Shown in pieces: positions 50,376 to 59,696 of a stretch of DNA of 64,000 bases; position 1 is the first letter of the stretch; each line of letters starts with the position of its first letter. Where the stretch lies: NCBI GenBank assembly GCA_002356215.1, contig AP017959.1:1488001-1552000 (forward strand), given 5' to 3'. The position numbers and the translations under genes were made by a program. The DNA is from [Synechococcus] sp. NIES-970. Its GTDB lineage: Bacteria > Cyanobacteriota > Cyanobacteriia > Cyanobacteriales > MRBY01. The notes beneath the pieces are model-generated. The model was not told where the DNA came from and did not search any database. It saw nothing but the letters and a program-made list of their open reading frames with translations.

Positions 50376-51203
50376 ATGAAAAATTTTGATGCTTTTTTCC
50401 AGAATATTTATACGCAACCCATCACTGACCGTAAACACTGGTATGCCGAAGCAACCGAAGCCTACGAGCAATATCGTGCCCCCTATGTCTCGAAGATTAT
50501 CGATTTAATTTGCCAGCAACTGGAACCCAATGAACTGATTCTAGAAATTGGTAGCGGCCCCGGTAATGCAACCCAGCATTTTATTCAGCGAAACTTCAAA
50601 TTAATCTGCCTTGAACCCAATCCAAAAGCTTGTGAATTTTTGGCCCGGCGGTTTCAAAATTACCCAGATCTAGAAGTCATCAATACAACCTTTGAGGAAT
50701 GGCAACCGACGCCGAAAAAATTTAATGCGATCCTCGCCAGCACCTCCTTTCATTGGCTTCAACCCGAAACCAGATGCCAGGCGATCGCCCGTTTGCTCAA
50801 TCCCCAGGGAAAAATCATTCTCCTCTGGAATACTGTTCCCCAGCCCGATTCAGAGATTTTTCAATACCTGCTTCCCCTCTATGAGAAACATATGCCCAGC
50901 TTTGCGAGCTTTGAAAATATTGCAGTACAAGAACAGAATTTAAACAATATTAGCCAAGGTTTGTTAGCGTCCGATTGCTTTGAAAACCTCGAACTAACCC
51001 AGGTGATTGAACAAAAAGATTATACACCGACAGACTATCTTAAATTGTTAACAACCCTCTCCCCCTATATCGCCCTAGAAACCACCGTTCGAGAGCAACT
51101 TTTTCAAGAATTAAGGGAGGTCTTTCAGTCTCAAAATATCGAAGTCATTCCCACTGAATATATCTGTGCTGCCCACATTGCCCAGGTTAAATTTCCTGCT
51201 TGA
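50376..51203 (+). CDS. Class I SAM-dependent methyltransferase
   Basis: A 275-residue cytoplasmic methyltransferase with the SAM-binding motif ILEIGSGPGNATQHFI (about residues 55-70), an acidic second strand end ICLEPNPKACEF, and STSFHWLQPE near 127, the pattern of the methyltransferase-11 / trans-aconitate methyltransferase-like group. The N-terminal EAYEQYRAPY segment is common in this group. The substrate is unknown. It is divergent from polA-bioF and not similar enough to BioC to suggest a biotin role. Confidence 0.8.
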   Translation: MKNFDAFFQNIYTQPITDRKHWYAEATEAYEQYRAPYVSKIIDLICQQLEPNELILEIGSGPGNATQHFIQRNFKLICLEPNPKACEFLARRFQNYPDLEVINTTFEEWQPTPKKFNAILASTSFHWLQPETRCQAIARLLNPQGKIILLWNTVPQPDSEIFQYLLPLYEKHMPSFASFENIAVQEQNLNNISQGLLASDCFENLELTQVIEQKDYTPTDYLKLLTTLSPYIALETTVREQLFQELREVFQSQNIEVIPTEYICAAHIAQVKFPA

Positions 51204-51222
51204 ATCCTCAACAAAAGTAAGA

Positions 51223-51256
51223 AATAAAAAAGGTGAGCGCGATTAAGGCCCACCTT
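51223..51256 (-). terminator. Terminator for ilvC
   Basis: On the minus strand GAAGGTGGGC ... GCTCACCTT forms a nine-base stem with one mismatch and runs into TTTTTTATTT. It lies about 45 bases past the ilvC stop codon. Confidence 0.7.
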
Positions 51257-51297
51257 CATTGTTTAAATTTTCAGTTTAGTGCAATGAATCGAAATAT

Positions 51298-52314
<1,017 letters not shown>

Positions 52315-52358
52315 TTACAAATTTAAGAATATGTGTTAATGCATACTGCAGACTTCGT

Positions 52359-52364
52359 ATTATA
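52359..52364 (-). promoter_or_regulatory. -10 box for ilvC
   Basis: On the minus strand CCCCTATAATACG contains a perfect TATAAT 66 bases before the ilvC start codon. The -35 region is poor. Confidence 0.55.
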
Positions 52365-52437
52365 GGGGATTGTCGCCCTCTGACCCCCTGTTCAAACTAC
52401 GCCAGACCCAGACAAATTTTCTTGTCACCCCAGATAA

Positions 52438-52467
52438 GTAATGGTTAGGCGATCGCCTAACCATTAC
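52438..52467. repeat. 30-base perfect palindrome centred on HIP1
   Basis: GTAATGGTTAGGCGA and its exact complement meet at the centre of GCGATCGC. The HIP1 octamer is thus extended by 11 further matching bases on each side, far beyond the usual GGCGATCGCC. It lies midway between the divergent ilvC and map genes and is followed on the plus strand by a T-rich stretch. Confidence 0.9.
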
Positions 52468-52547
52468 CTCGCATTTTTTCTTTGCCGAAAGAATCAGACA
52501 AAATTTTGTGACCCGCGACCCGATTCGCCCTGGGCTGTAGGGACTGT

Positions 52548-52553
52548 TACAAT
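52548..52553 (+). promoter_or_regulatory. Candidate -10 box for map
   Basis: TACAAT lies 45 bases before the map start codon. A matching -35 box is not obvious. Confidence 0.4.
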
Positions 52554-52597
52554 AGTTTTCTGGTAATTCTTAGACAAACATTTAACAACACGCTCCC

Positions 52598-53368
52598 ATG
52601 GGTAAAGGAATCGTTCTGCTCTCAAAACGAGAAATTGAAAAAATGCGCAGTGCGGGACGGCTGGCCGCACAACTCCTCGATTACCTAGAGCCCCTGGTCA
52701 AGCCCGGTGTTACCACCCTTGAACTGAACGATGCCGCCGAAGCCTGGACCCAAGAGCACGGCGCCAAAAGCGCTCCCCTGGGCTACGGCAAAAGTAACCC
52801 TTTTCCCCGTTCGATCTGCACGAGCGTCAATGAAGTCATTTGCCACGGGATCCCCAGCAAAAAGCAAGTGTTAAAAGAAGGTGACATTATCAATATTGAT
52901 GTCACGCCGATCCTCGATGGTTACCACGGCGACACCTCTCGCACCTTCTTTGTCGGCACTCCAGCCCCCAAGGTCAAAAAATTAGTCGAAGTGACCAAAC
53001 AATGTTTATATATCGGCATTGAAGCGGCCCAGCCCAATGGTCGCATCGGCGATATTGGCGCGGCAATCCAAGAATATGCTGAAGCCCAGGGCTATTCAGT
53101 CGTGCGGGATTTTGTCGGCCATGGCATTAGTAATGTGTTCCACACAGAACCCCAAGTGCCCCATTACGGTAAGCGCGGTAAAGGGACAAAAATTCGGCCG
53201 GGCATGGTCTTCACCATCGAACCGATGATCAATGAAGGCACCTACGAGGCTGAAATGCTAAGCGACGGCTGGACCGCTGTCACCAAAGACCGGAAGCTCT
53301 CGGCCCAGTTCGAGCATACGATCGCCATCACCCCAGAGGGGCCAGAAATTCTTACCCGTGCCGATTAA
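52598..53368 (+). CDS. map: Methionine aminopeptidase, type I
   Basis: It removes the initiator methionine from nascent proteins. The 256-residue pita-bread-fold enzyme shows the five metal ligands: the two aspartates in NIDVTPILDGYHGDTSRTF (about 109-120), His in FVGHGISNVFH (near 180), Glu in TIEPMINEG (near 213) and Glu in QFEHTIAI (near 244). There is no N-terminal zinc-finger extension. The ATG at 52598 is followed by a short variable leader. A small unknown gene follows 12 bases after the stop codon and may be co-transcribed. Confidence 0.95.
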   Translation: MGKGIVLLSKREIEKMRSAGRLAAQLLDYLEPLVKPGVTTLELNDAAEAWTQEHGAKSAPLGYGKSNPFPRSICTSVNEVICHGIPSKKQVLKEGDIINIDVTPILDGYHGDTSRTFFVGTPAPKVKKLVEVTKQCLYIGIEAAQPNGRIGDIGAAIQEYAEAQGYSVVRDFVGHGISNVFHTEPQVPHYGKRGKGTKIRPGMVFTIEPMINEGTYEAEMLSDGWTAVTKDRKLSAQFEHTIAITPEGPEILTRAD

Positions 53369-53380
53369 GGTGCCGTTGCA

Positions 53381-53722
53381 GTGGCTGTGGCAGCGTCGAT
53401 TCCAGTAGAAATTGCGTTAAAGTTTGCCCAAGCTTTGGTAGAAGGAAACTTTGAGGCGGCTCGGCTCTACCTAAGCCCGGCATTACAAGGCCAATATCCA
53501 GCGCCGCGATTGCAACAGGTATTTGCGGCAATGGTTGCCTATGGCGACGGGCCACCGACAGATGTTGAGGCGATCGCCACCCTAGACAACTGGCCAGATA
53601 AACGGCCACAAGATTGGCGCTGGGTATATGTCTCGATCGCCGGCGATGGTTATGGGGAGGCAGTCACAGTTATTGTGGGGCGAGATCACTTGATTCATGC
53701 CCTAGAGTGGGGCCGGCCCTAA
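53381..53722 (+). CDS. Small unknown protein downstream of map
   Basis: I do not recognise a named family for this 113-residue protein. It is acidic and soluble. The pattern ALKFAQALVEGNFEAARLYLSPALQ followed by beta strands ending in VTVIVGRDHLIHAL suggests an NTF2-like or DUF3887-like cone fold. The likely start is a GTG at 53381, 12 bases after the map stop codon, so it may be translated from the map transcript. Its stop codon overlaps that of the convergent 73-residue gene by four bases (CTAA). Confidence 0.55.
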   Translation: MAVAASIPVEIALKFAQALVEGNFEAARLYLSPALQGQYPAPRLQQVFAAMVAYGDGPPTDVEAIATLDNWPDKRPQDWRWVYVSIAGDGYGEAVTVIVGRDHLIHALEWGRP

Positions 53723-53940
53723 AAAAAAGATTCTGACAGAAGTTGCCCTTGGGAATTGGGTTGGGTCTGCTGTTGCTGACGGTTACTGATCGCCGCGGCG
53801 ATCGCCAAACTACAAACAAATAAGATGACGAGCAGCAGGGGAGACATTTTTCGTTTTCGCTGGGATTTTCGCAAAGGAGCCTGGCCTCGGACACGCCGGA
53901 TTTTTTCTGCCCATTCTTGAAATTCTCTTTCGGTAGTCAT
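53719..53940 (-). CDS. Small single-span membrane protein of unknown function
   Basis: A 73-residue protein starting with the ATG at 53940 (MTTEREFQEWAEKIRR). A very basic stretch (RKSQRKRKM, about 33-41) leads into one membrane helix (PLLLVILFVCSLAIAAAI, about 43-60) and a glutamine-rich tail. The positive-inside rule puts the N-terminus in the cytoplasm. No family is recognised. It overlaps the convergent upstream gene at the stop codons. Confidence 0.5.
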   Translation of the reverse strand: MTTEREFQEWAEKIRRVRGQAPLRKSQRKRKMSPLLLVILFVCSLAIAAAISNRQQQQTQPNSQGQLLSESFF

Positions 53941-54044
53941 TACAAAGTTAAATCTCTTTTGATTTCCCAAATGTCTTTATTATATCAAGGGGAGATTAGC
54001 GCCAATTTTCAAACCACTCAGTCACAATCGCCCTGGTGAAAAAA

Positions 54045-54863
54045 ATGCAGGATATTCGTTTACTGGTCCTTGATATTGATGGCACGATTCTCGGTAAAAG
54101 CCTTGAAGTTTCTCCTGCGGTCCTCGAAGCAATTCAGGCAGTACAACAACGGGGCATCAGGGTTGCGATCGCCACAGGGCGGATGTTTTGTTCCGCAAAA
54201 AAATATCATCAACTCATTGCCTCAGACGTGCCACTCATTGCCTATAATGGCGCCTGGATTCAGGATCCTTTGGTACAAAAGCCCCATCGCCAACTCTCGG
54301 TACCGGCGGCGATCGCCCTCGACATTTTAGAATATTTAGACGCAGAACCATGGTGCTCAAAATTGCACCTCCATGTGTACCACGGCGACCAATTATTTGT
54401 AAAAGAACTCAATGATCGGGTTTTTGCCTACCAAGAAAGAACCGGGTGCCAGGCCAATTTACTCACAGATTTACGGGGCATAACAGACCATGCTCCCACA
54501 AAAATTCTCGCCGTTTGTCATCACGAAGATTTACCAGCCAAACTATTACCTGAAGTCAGAAAGCGTTACACCGATCATCAAATTCATTGTGTACAATCTA
54601 CTGAATTTTATGTCGAGTTTACTTCTCCCGTAGCGACCAAGGGACAAGCTCTCAAAACACTCACTGAGGAGATTCTCGGTTTAGAAGCCCGCAATGTGAT
54701 GGCGATTGGTGATAATTACAATGATTTAGAAATGATTCAATACGCAGGGCTAGGGATCGCCATGGGCAATGCGCCTGCCGGGGTCCAAAAGATCGCCGAT
54801 CATGTCACCGATTCCATTGAAAATGATGGGGTAGCCCAGGCGATCGCCAAATTTTTACTCTAA
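54045..54863 (+). CDS. Cof-type HAD-superfamily phosphatase
   Basis: A 272-residue hydrolase with all four HAD motifs: VLDIDGTILG (about 8-17, nucleophile and acid Asp), AIATGR (about 46-51), the lysine in SPVATKGQAL (near 200) and AIGDNYNDLEMI (near 222-233). The C2-type cap between motifs II and III places it in the Cof group, which dephosphorylates sugar phosphates or flavin and pyridoxal phosphates. The ATG at 54045 is used; a GTG nine bases upstream is possible. The end overlaps convergent decarboxylase by nine bases. Confidence 0.87.
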   Translation: MQDIRLLVLDIDGTILGKSLEVSPAVLEAIQAVQQRGIRVAIATGRMFCSAKKYHQLIASDVPLIAYNGAWIQDPLVQKPHRQLSVPAAIALDILEYLDAEPWCSKLHLHVYHGDQLFVKELNDRVFAYQERTGCQANLLTDLRGITDHAPTKILAVCHHEDLPAKLLPEVRKRYTDHQIHCVQSTEFYVEFTSPVATKGQALKTLTEEILGLEARNVMAIGDNYNDLEMIQYAGLGIAMGNAPAGVQKIADHVTDSIENDGVAQAIAKFLL

Positions 54864-56306
54864 ATCAATCACTTGAATTGTATTGAGTTCTGGATCATGG
54901 GCGCCAGTAATAACGCCCCCTAGTTTGAGCACCTGCTTGAGACTATCAATTTTCCCATGGGTAATTTTTTCCCCTGGCATAATTACAGGAATACCAGGCG
55001 GATAAGGACAAATTAACTCAGCACAAATTTGATTGATGCTCGCTTTAATGGAGACTGTTTTGCTCGTCGAAAAATAGGCCTGGCGGGGTGATAGAGGCGG
55101 CAAATCATAAAGTTGTTGGAAAGTGGACTGATCTAAGTTTTGTTGTTGGCTAAAAGGTTGTTTCGGTTGATAACTACCAAGCTCTTTAAATGCTTTGATT
55201 AATTGTTCAATATCTTTTTCGGTATTACCAAAGGTCAGGATAAAAGTGAGCGATCGCCGCAATGGTAATTCTGCAATCACACCCAATTTTTCGGCAAAAA
55301 TCTCATCAGCTTCATAGCCCGTAAAACCCAATCCTGTCACATCAATGGTTAAGCGAGTTTGATCAAAATATTGAATACCCTTTTGGGGCCGGGGATCAAA
55401 AACTTTGATGCCTTGAATTTCAGCTAATGCCTGTCGTGCTTGTTTCGCTAAAGTTAAGGTCTCAGACCAAAGTTTTTCGCCCATGGTTGCCATCTGTTCA
55501 CGGGCAGCATCGAGGGACGCGAGCAGTAAGTAACTGGGGCTGGTGGATTCCACTAACTGTAAAGCGCGGCTAATTTTCTGGGGATCAATTCGTGAACCCT
55601 TTAAATGCAACATCGAAGCTTGGGTCATCGCGCCGAGGGTTTTGTGGGTCGATTGAATCACCACATCTGCGCCTAATTCTAATGCGGTCGGTGGTAAATC
55701 GGGGTGAAATTTAAAGTGGCTCCCGTGGGCTTCATCGACAATTAACGGCACATTTTTTGCTTGGGTAATTTTGGCGATCGCCCCCAAATCGGGACAAACC
55801 CCTTGGTAGGTCGGCGAGAGGACAAACACCGCTTTAATATCGGGATGAATTTGAAATGCTGCCTCAACGGATTGCGGCGTTAAGCCATAGCTCAAATCCC
55901 ACTGGGGATCGTAGGGCGGTTGTACAAAAACGGGCATTGCCCCGGCGTGAATTAAGCCGGAAATGGCCGATTGATGCACATTGCGCGGTAACAAAATTTT
56001 GTCGCCTTCCCCCACCGTTGCCAAAATTGCCGCGATGATCCCGCAGGTGGAACCATTGACGAGAAACCAAGTGCGATCTGCCCCAAAAGTTTCTGCCGCG
56101 AGATTTTGGGCTTCGAGAATGACTCCTTCCGGTGCAAAAAGATTATCGAGATCCGGCAATTCCGGTAAATCTGCCCGAAAAATCGCTGATCCCCAAGCCT
56201 CCGCCAGGTCATGAAAAATCCCCTGACCACGTTTGTGACCGGGGGCGTAAAAAGGGGCATGGTTTGAGTTAGAAAGTTCGAGCAGTTTTGAAAACAGCGG
56301 GGTCAT
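54855..56306 (-). CDS. Orn/Lys/Arg decarboxylase family protein
   Basis: A 483-residue PLP enzyme of the fold type I basic amino acid decarboxylase family, giving agmatine, cadaverine or putrescine. It has the start HAPFYAPGHKRGQG, FLVNGSTCGIIAA near 82 (PLP phosphate), LIVDEAHGSHF near 190 with the PLP-binding Asp, STHKTLGAMTQAS near 222 with the Schiff-base lysine, and a C-terminal domain with CPYPPGIPVIMPGE. It lacks the N-terminal wing domain of inducible E. coli decarboxylases, as usual for Gram-positive and cyanobacterial forms. The substrate cannot be read; a second frame of lysine/arginine specificity is open. Its ATG overlaps the stop of ctaB as TAATG, so its translation is coupled to a heme gene. 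Confidence 0.85.
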   Translation of the reverse strand: MTPLFSKLLELSNSNHAPFYAPGHKRGQGIFHDLAEAWGSAIFRADLPELPDLDNLFAPEGVILEAQNLAAETFGADRTWFLVNGSTCGIIAAILATVGEGDKILLPRNVHQSAISGLIHAGAMPVFVQPPYDPQWDLSYGLTPQSVEAAFQIHPDIKAVFVLSPTYQGVCPDLGAIAKITQAKNVPLIVDEAHGSHFKFHPDLPPTALELGADVVIQSTHKTLGAMTQASMLHLKGSRIDPQKISRALQLVESTSPSYLLLASLDAAREQMATMGEKLWSETLTLAKQARQALAEIQGIKVFDPRPQKGIQYFDQTRLTIDVTGLGFTGYEADEIFAEKLGVIAELPLRRSLTFILTFGNTEKDIEQLIKAFKELGSYQPKQPFSQQQNLDQSTFQQLYDLPPLSPRQAYFSTSKTVSIKASINQICAELICPYPPGIPVIMPGEKITHGKIDSLKQVLKLGGVITGAHDPELNTIQVIDLE

Positions 56307-57259
56307 TAGCCGATGGAAGCAAGGGTTGTGGTGAGCAGTGCTGTGACATTGTGCACCGCAGGTAAACTATCCACTACCATCGCCGTACAAAGCAACATCA
56401 TGTACAGAATCGAATATTTAAACATCGATTTGGCGATCGCCTTTTCAAAGGGATTTTGTTTCAGTTCCCAGGCCTTCTGAATAAAAATCCCCCCGAGAAT
56501 CGTGGCGGCGATCGCATAGAGTAAACCCGACGCCTGGAACGGAAACACCAACAGGAAACTAAATGGCACAGTGATCAACGTGTAAATCCAGATTTGATCC
56601 ACCGTCACTTTTTCGCCCTTCACCACCGGTAACATCGGCACATTTACCTCGGCATAATCATCTTTGATCATCAACGCCAAAGCCCAGAAGTGGGGCGGCG
56701 TCCAGAGGAAAATCAGCGCGAAAATAATCCATGCCGACCAATCCAAATGACCCGTCACCGCTGCCCAACCGACGAGGGGCGGAATTGATCCCGCCGCGCC
56801 GCCGATCACAATATTCTGCACATTGTGCCGCTTCAGCCAATGGGTATAGATCAGCATGTAGAAAATGATCCCCGACAGCGCCAAACAAGCACTGAGCAAA
56901 TTCACAAACACCGTCAGCAACGAAAAAGATAATCCCCCCAAGATCAGCGCGAAAATCAACGCATGGCGCGGTTGCACCCGACCCGAAGGAATCGGACGTT
57001 TGCGGGTGCGTTGCATCGAAAAATCAATGTCTTGATCGTAAATGCAATTGAGGGTCTGGGCAGAGGCAGCAGCGAGGGTTCCGCCCAACATCGTAATCAC
57101 CAATTTCACGGGATCAATCTCACCATGGGAAGCGATCCACATTGAAGCCGCCGTGGTAATCAGTAGTAGGGGAATAATGCGGGGTTTCGTAAGCTGATAA
57201 TAACTTTTGACCACGGCCAAAAAGTTTTCGTGTTGGGGCGAAAGGCTGGTGCCGAGCAT
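56306..57259 (-). CDS. ctaB: Protoheme IX farnesyltransferase (heme O synthase)
   Basis: It attaches a farnesyl chain to heme B, giving heme O, the precursor of heme A for the oxidase encoded nearby. The 317-residue UbiA-family membrane protein has about nine helices. The prenyl-diphosphate Mg site is NCIYDQDIDFSMQRTRKRP (about residues 81-99), and the second aspartate-bearing loop is DDYAEVNVPMLPVVKG near 200. It lies between ctaA (94 bases upstream) and the decarboxylase, with which it overlaps. Confidence 0.94.
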   Translation of the reverse strand: MLGTSLSPQHENFLAVVKSYYQLTKPRIIPLLLITTAASMWIASHGEIDPVKLVITMLGGTLAAASAQTLNCIYDQDIDFSMQRTRKRPIPSGRVQPRHALIFALILGGLSFSLLTVFVNLLSACLALSGIIFYMLIYTHWLKRHNVQNIVIGGAAGSIPPLVGWAAVTGHLDWSAWIIFALIFLWTPPHFWALALMIKDDYAEVNVPMLPVVKGEKVTVDQIWIYTLITVPFSFLLVFPFQASGLLYAIAATILGGIFIQKAWELKQNPFEKAIAKSMFKYSILYMMLLCTAMVVDSLPAVHNVTALLTTTLASIG

Positions 57260-57353
57260 AAAAAAATATCCTGATAGACCTGAGGGGAATGATGTAGAGA
57301 AGGGGAAAAATCATGTGTGAAGACTTCGGCCCCAATGTAATCGAGTTCGAAAA

Positions 57354-58277
57354 TTAATCTGTTAACTGCATCACGGTTTGGCGATCGCGCAGGGCAAATA
57401 CTGAAAAGATCACTAACGTCCCAAGGAGAGCTGCACCAACCGCTTGGTGGGTCACGGTTAGCGGTTCCACCTGTAAATGAAGTTTGTAAGTTCCCACCCC
57501 AATTGCCACTTGCAGACAGACGAGAAGCGCCGCAGTATTCGCAAGATACCGTAACACCGGATGGAGCGCAGGGGTGCGCCAAGACAAAATCACTGTGATC
57601 AATGTGGCAAGGGTTGCAGGGACCACGCCGATGATGTGGCTATGCATCACCAAACACATATCCCCCTGAAAAAAGCACTGATGAGCCGCCCATTGGGACG
57701 CCACTAAACCCCCCAGTAAACTCTGGACATAGACAAGAATTGCCCCTGTGACACTGATCCAAGGTAATTTACCCACCGTGCCATTGCCCTTGTAATCGCT
57801 CAAACAGGAACCAATGGTGAGGAGCGTGACAAAGAACACCAATGCTGTACCGAGGTGCGCTGTGACGATATCAAAGCGGAGCAATTGCGTTACCGTCAGT
57901 CCGCCTAAAATGCCCTGAAACACGATTAAAAATAGGGCGAAGCCTGCTGACCAAGGGAGCCAACGGGGTAACACATTCCGGAACCAGACCGTTAACCCCA
58001 CAAGGGCGATCGCCGATAATCCGATCAAGGCCGCATCCAAACGGTGGAACCATTCCAGAAAAACCTGCAAATTCATCTGTTGCGTCGGCACAAGCTGCCC
58101 ATAGCACAGGGGCCAGTCCGGACAAGCCAAGCCCGCATTCATCACCCGCGTCGCACTACCAATCCCCATGAGCAAAAAGGTGGCGATCGCCATTTTCCAG
58201 ACAAGACGACGGATCCAAGTTTTGACCTGATGTCTGTCACCGGTGAAAGTCACTGGAGAAGGGAGGGAATGAGCCAT
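57354..58277 (-). CDS. ctaA: Heme A synthase (COX15/CtaA family)
   Basis: It oxidises the C8 methyl group of heme O to make heme A. The 307-residue membrane protein has about eight helices in two four-helix halves. Heme-ligating histidines fit EWFHRLDAALIG near residue 90 and AHLGTALVF near 145 in the first half, and HSHIIGVVPATLAT near 220 and THQAVGAALL near 280 in the second. The segment ACPDWPLCYG near 55 holds the cysteine pair found in many CtaA proteins. It is transcribed away from ctaCDE with a 372-base shared spacer and is followed by ctaB. Confidence 0.92.
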   Translation of the reverse strand: MAHSLPSPVTFTGDRHQVKTWIRRLVWKMAIATFLLMGIGSATRVMNAGLACPDWPLCYGQLVPTQQMNLQVFLEWFHRLDAALIGLSAIALVGLTVWFRNVLPRWLPWSAGFALFLIVFQGILGGLTVTQLLRFDIVTAHLGTALVFFVTLLTIGSCLSDYKGNGTVGKLPWISVTGAILVYVQSLLGGLVASQWAAHQCFFQGDMCLVMHSHIIGVVPATLATLITVILSWRTPALHPVLRYLANTAALLVCLQVAIGVGTYKLHLQVEPLTVTHQAVGAALLGTLVIFSVFALRDRQTVMQLTD

Positions 58278-58649
58278 AAAGTCTCCTCACAAAACGCTTA
58301 ACAACCACGAGAGCCAAAGCTTTTATCGCAGTTTATTTGCAGATTGTTTGCCAAAAAATCGCTAAATCTCGTTCTCTATCACTGTAATGAACCCCTCTGG
58401 CCCCTGCTGTTTAGGAACCTATCCTGTACAAAATCTTTACATTTGGGGTAATTTCTTCCTCAGAAAGCTTAAAAAAACCTTAATTTTTGTGAGCTAGTTT
58501 ATCTTCCGTTGCCCTTGATACCACTGTTAAAGAACGCCTATTTGTCAACACTCAACCATGAAGATTGTGACAAACCGAAAGCATTTCTAAACAGTTTGTT
58601 TTAACGTGGTAGACAGCAGTTATCTAAAAGAGAGATTCGACTTTTCCCC
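58278..58649. other. Divergent intergenic region between ctaA and ctaC
   Basis: A 372-base AT-rich spacer without HIP1 that must hold promoters for both oxidase structural and heme A genes. A near-palindrome TGTA(N9)TACA lies at about 58425-58441, one base longer than the NtcA consensus spacing. I see no gene or terminator. Confidence 0.4.
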
Positions 58650-59645
58650 GTGAATATTCCAAATAGCATCACGACTTTGATCGTTGGAATTGCCGTCACC
58701 CTCATCAGTCTTTGGTACGGTCAGCACCATGGTCTAATGCCAGTGGCCGCTTCAGCCGATGCCAATGATGTAGATGAATTATTCAATTTGATGATGACGA
58801 TCGCCACTGGTCTATTCATCCTGATTGAAGGAGCACTCGTCATTTGTTTGATCCGTTTTCGCCGCAAAAAAGGAGACCTCACTGACGGGCCTGCCATTGA
58901 AGGCAATGTTCCCTTAGAAATTCTTTGGACGGCAATTCCCACCCTTACTGTTTTTATCCTGGCTATCTATAGTTTTGAAATTTATAACAAAATGGGTGGC
59001 CTCGACCCGATGGTTTCTGGTAGTGGCATGGCGATGTCTCACCACCACCATCACAACCCCAGCACCATGGAAAATATGGTGGCTATGGGGGTAGATTCCC
59101 AAGTGGCGATCGGCATTGGTAAATCCATGTCTGCCGGAGAACAGGAGCCCCTGGTGGTAGAGGTCAATGGCCTCCAATACGCTTGGATCTTTACCTATCC
59201 TGATACGGGGATCATCTCCGGTGACCTCCATGTGCCCGTCGATCGCCCTGTCCAGCTCAACATGAAAGCGGCAGATGTGATCCATGCCTTCTGGTTACCG
59301 GAACTGCGGATTAAACAGGATGTGATGCCGGGGCAACTGTCCCAACTGAGTTTTGTGGCGAACCGCGAGGGAACCTACCCCGTGATTTGTGCGGAATTGT
59401 GTGGCTCTTACCATGGCGGTATGAAAACGACCATGACCGTAGAAACTGCCGAGGGTTATGACGCCTGGGTACAGTCGCGGACGGTGGCAATGCAGTCAGA
59501 AGAAAACCAGACCGTGGCAGTGAATCCGAGTGATTTAAGTGATGCAGCATTTCTCCAAGCCTATGCCGAGGAGATGGGGATCATTAAAAATACCCTCGAC
59601 CAGATTCCCCATGGGCCAATGACCATGATGTCTATTCATCAATAG
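58650..59645 (+). CDS. ctaC: Cytochrome c oxidase subunit II
   Basis: It takes electrons from cytochrome c or plastocyanin through its CuA centre. The 331-residue protein starts with GTG, has two membrane helices (about 7-24 and 48-70, with another hydrophobic stretch to 113) and a periplasmic or lumenal cupredoxin domain. The CuA ligands are in CAELCGSYHGGM (about residues 249-260), with the first His in IHAFWLPEL near 212. Between the last helix and the CuA domain lies an unusual loop with five consecutive histidines and many methionines (about 117-145). ctaD follows 51 bases downstream. Confidence 0.95.
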   Translation: MNIPNSITTLIVGIAVTLISLWYGQHHGLMPVAASADANDVDELFNLMMTIATGLFILIEGALVICLIRFRRKKGDLTDGPAIEGNVPLEILWTAIPTLTVFILAIYSFEIYNKMGGLDPMVSGSGMAMSHHHHHNPSTMENMVAMGVDSQVAIGIGKSMSAGEQEPLVVEVNGLQYAWIFTYPDTGIISGDLHVPVDRPVQLNMKAADVIHAFWLPELRIKQDVMPGQLSQLSFVANREGTYPVICAELCGSYHGGMKTTMTVETAEGYDAWVQSRTVAMQSEENQTVAVNPSDLSDAAFLQAYAEEMGIIKNTLDQIPHGPMTMMSIHQ

Positions 59646-59696
59646 ATCTAGGCTTTTTAGTAAATTTTTTTAGTAAACCAACAGTAACGATCAACC

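Noticed and set aside
50376-51203. Methyltransferase near bioF as BioC of biotin synthesis
   Set aside because: Divergent from the polA-bioF unit and its N-terminal motifs resemble the general methyltransferase-11 group, not BioC.
58425-58441. TGTA(N9)TACA before ctaC as an NtcA site
   Set aside because: One base longer than the GTAN8TAC consensus, and no matching -10 box at the expected distance; kept only as a note in the spacer entry.
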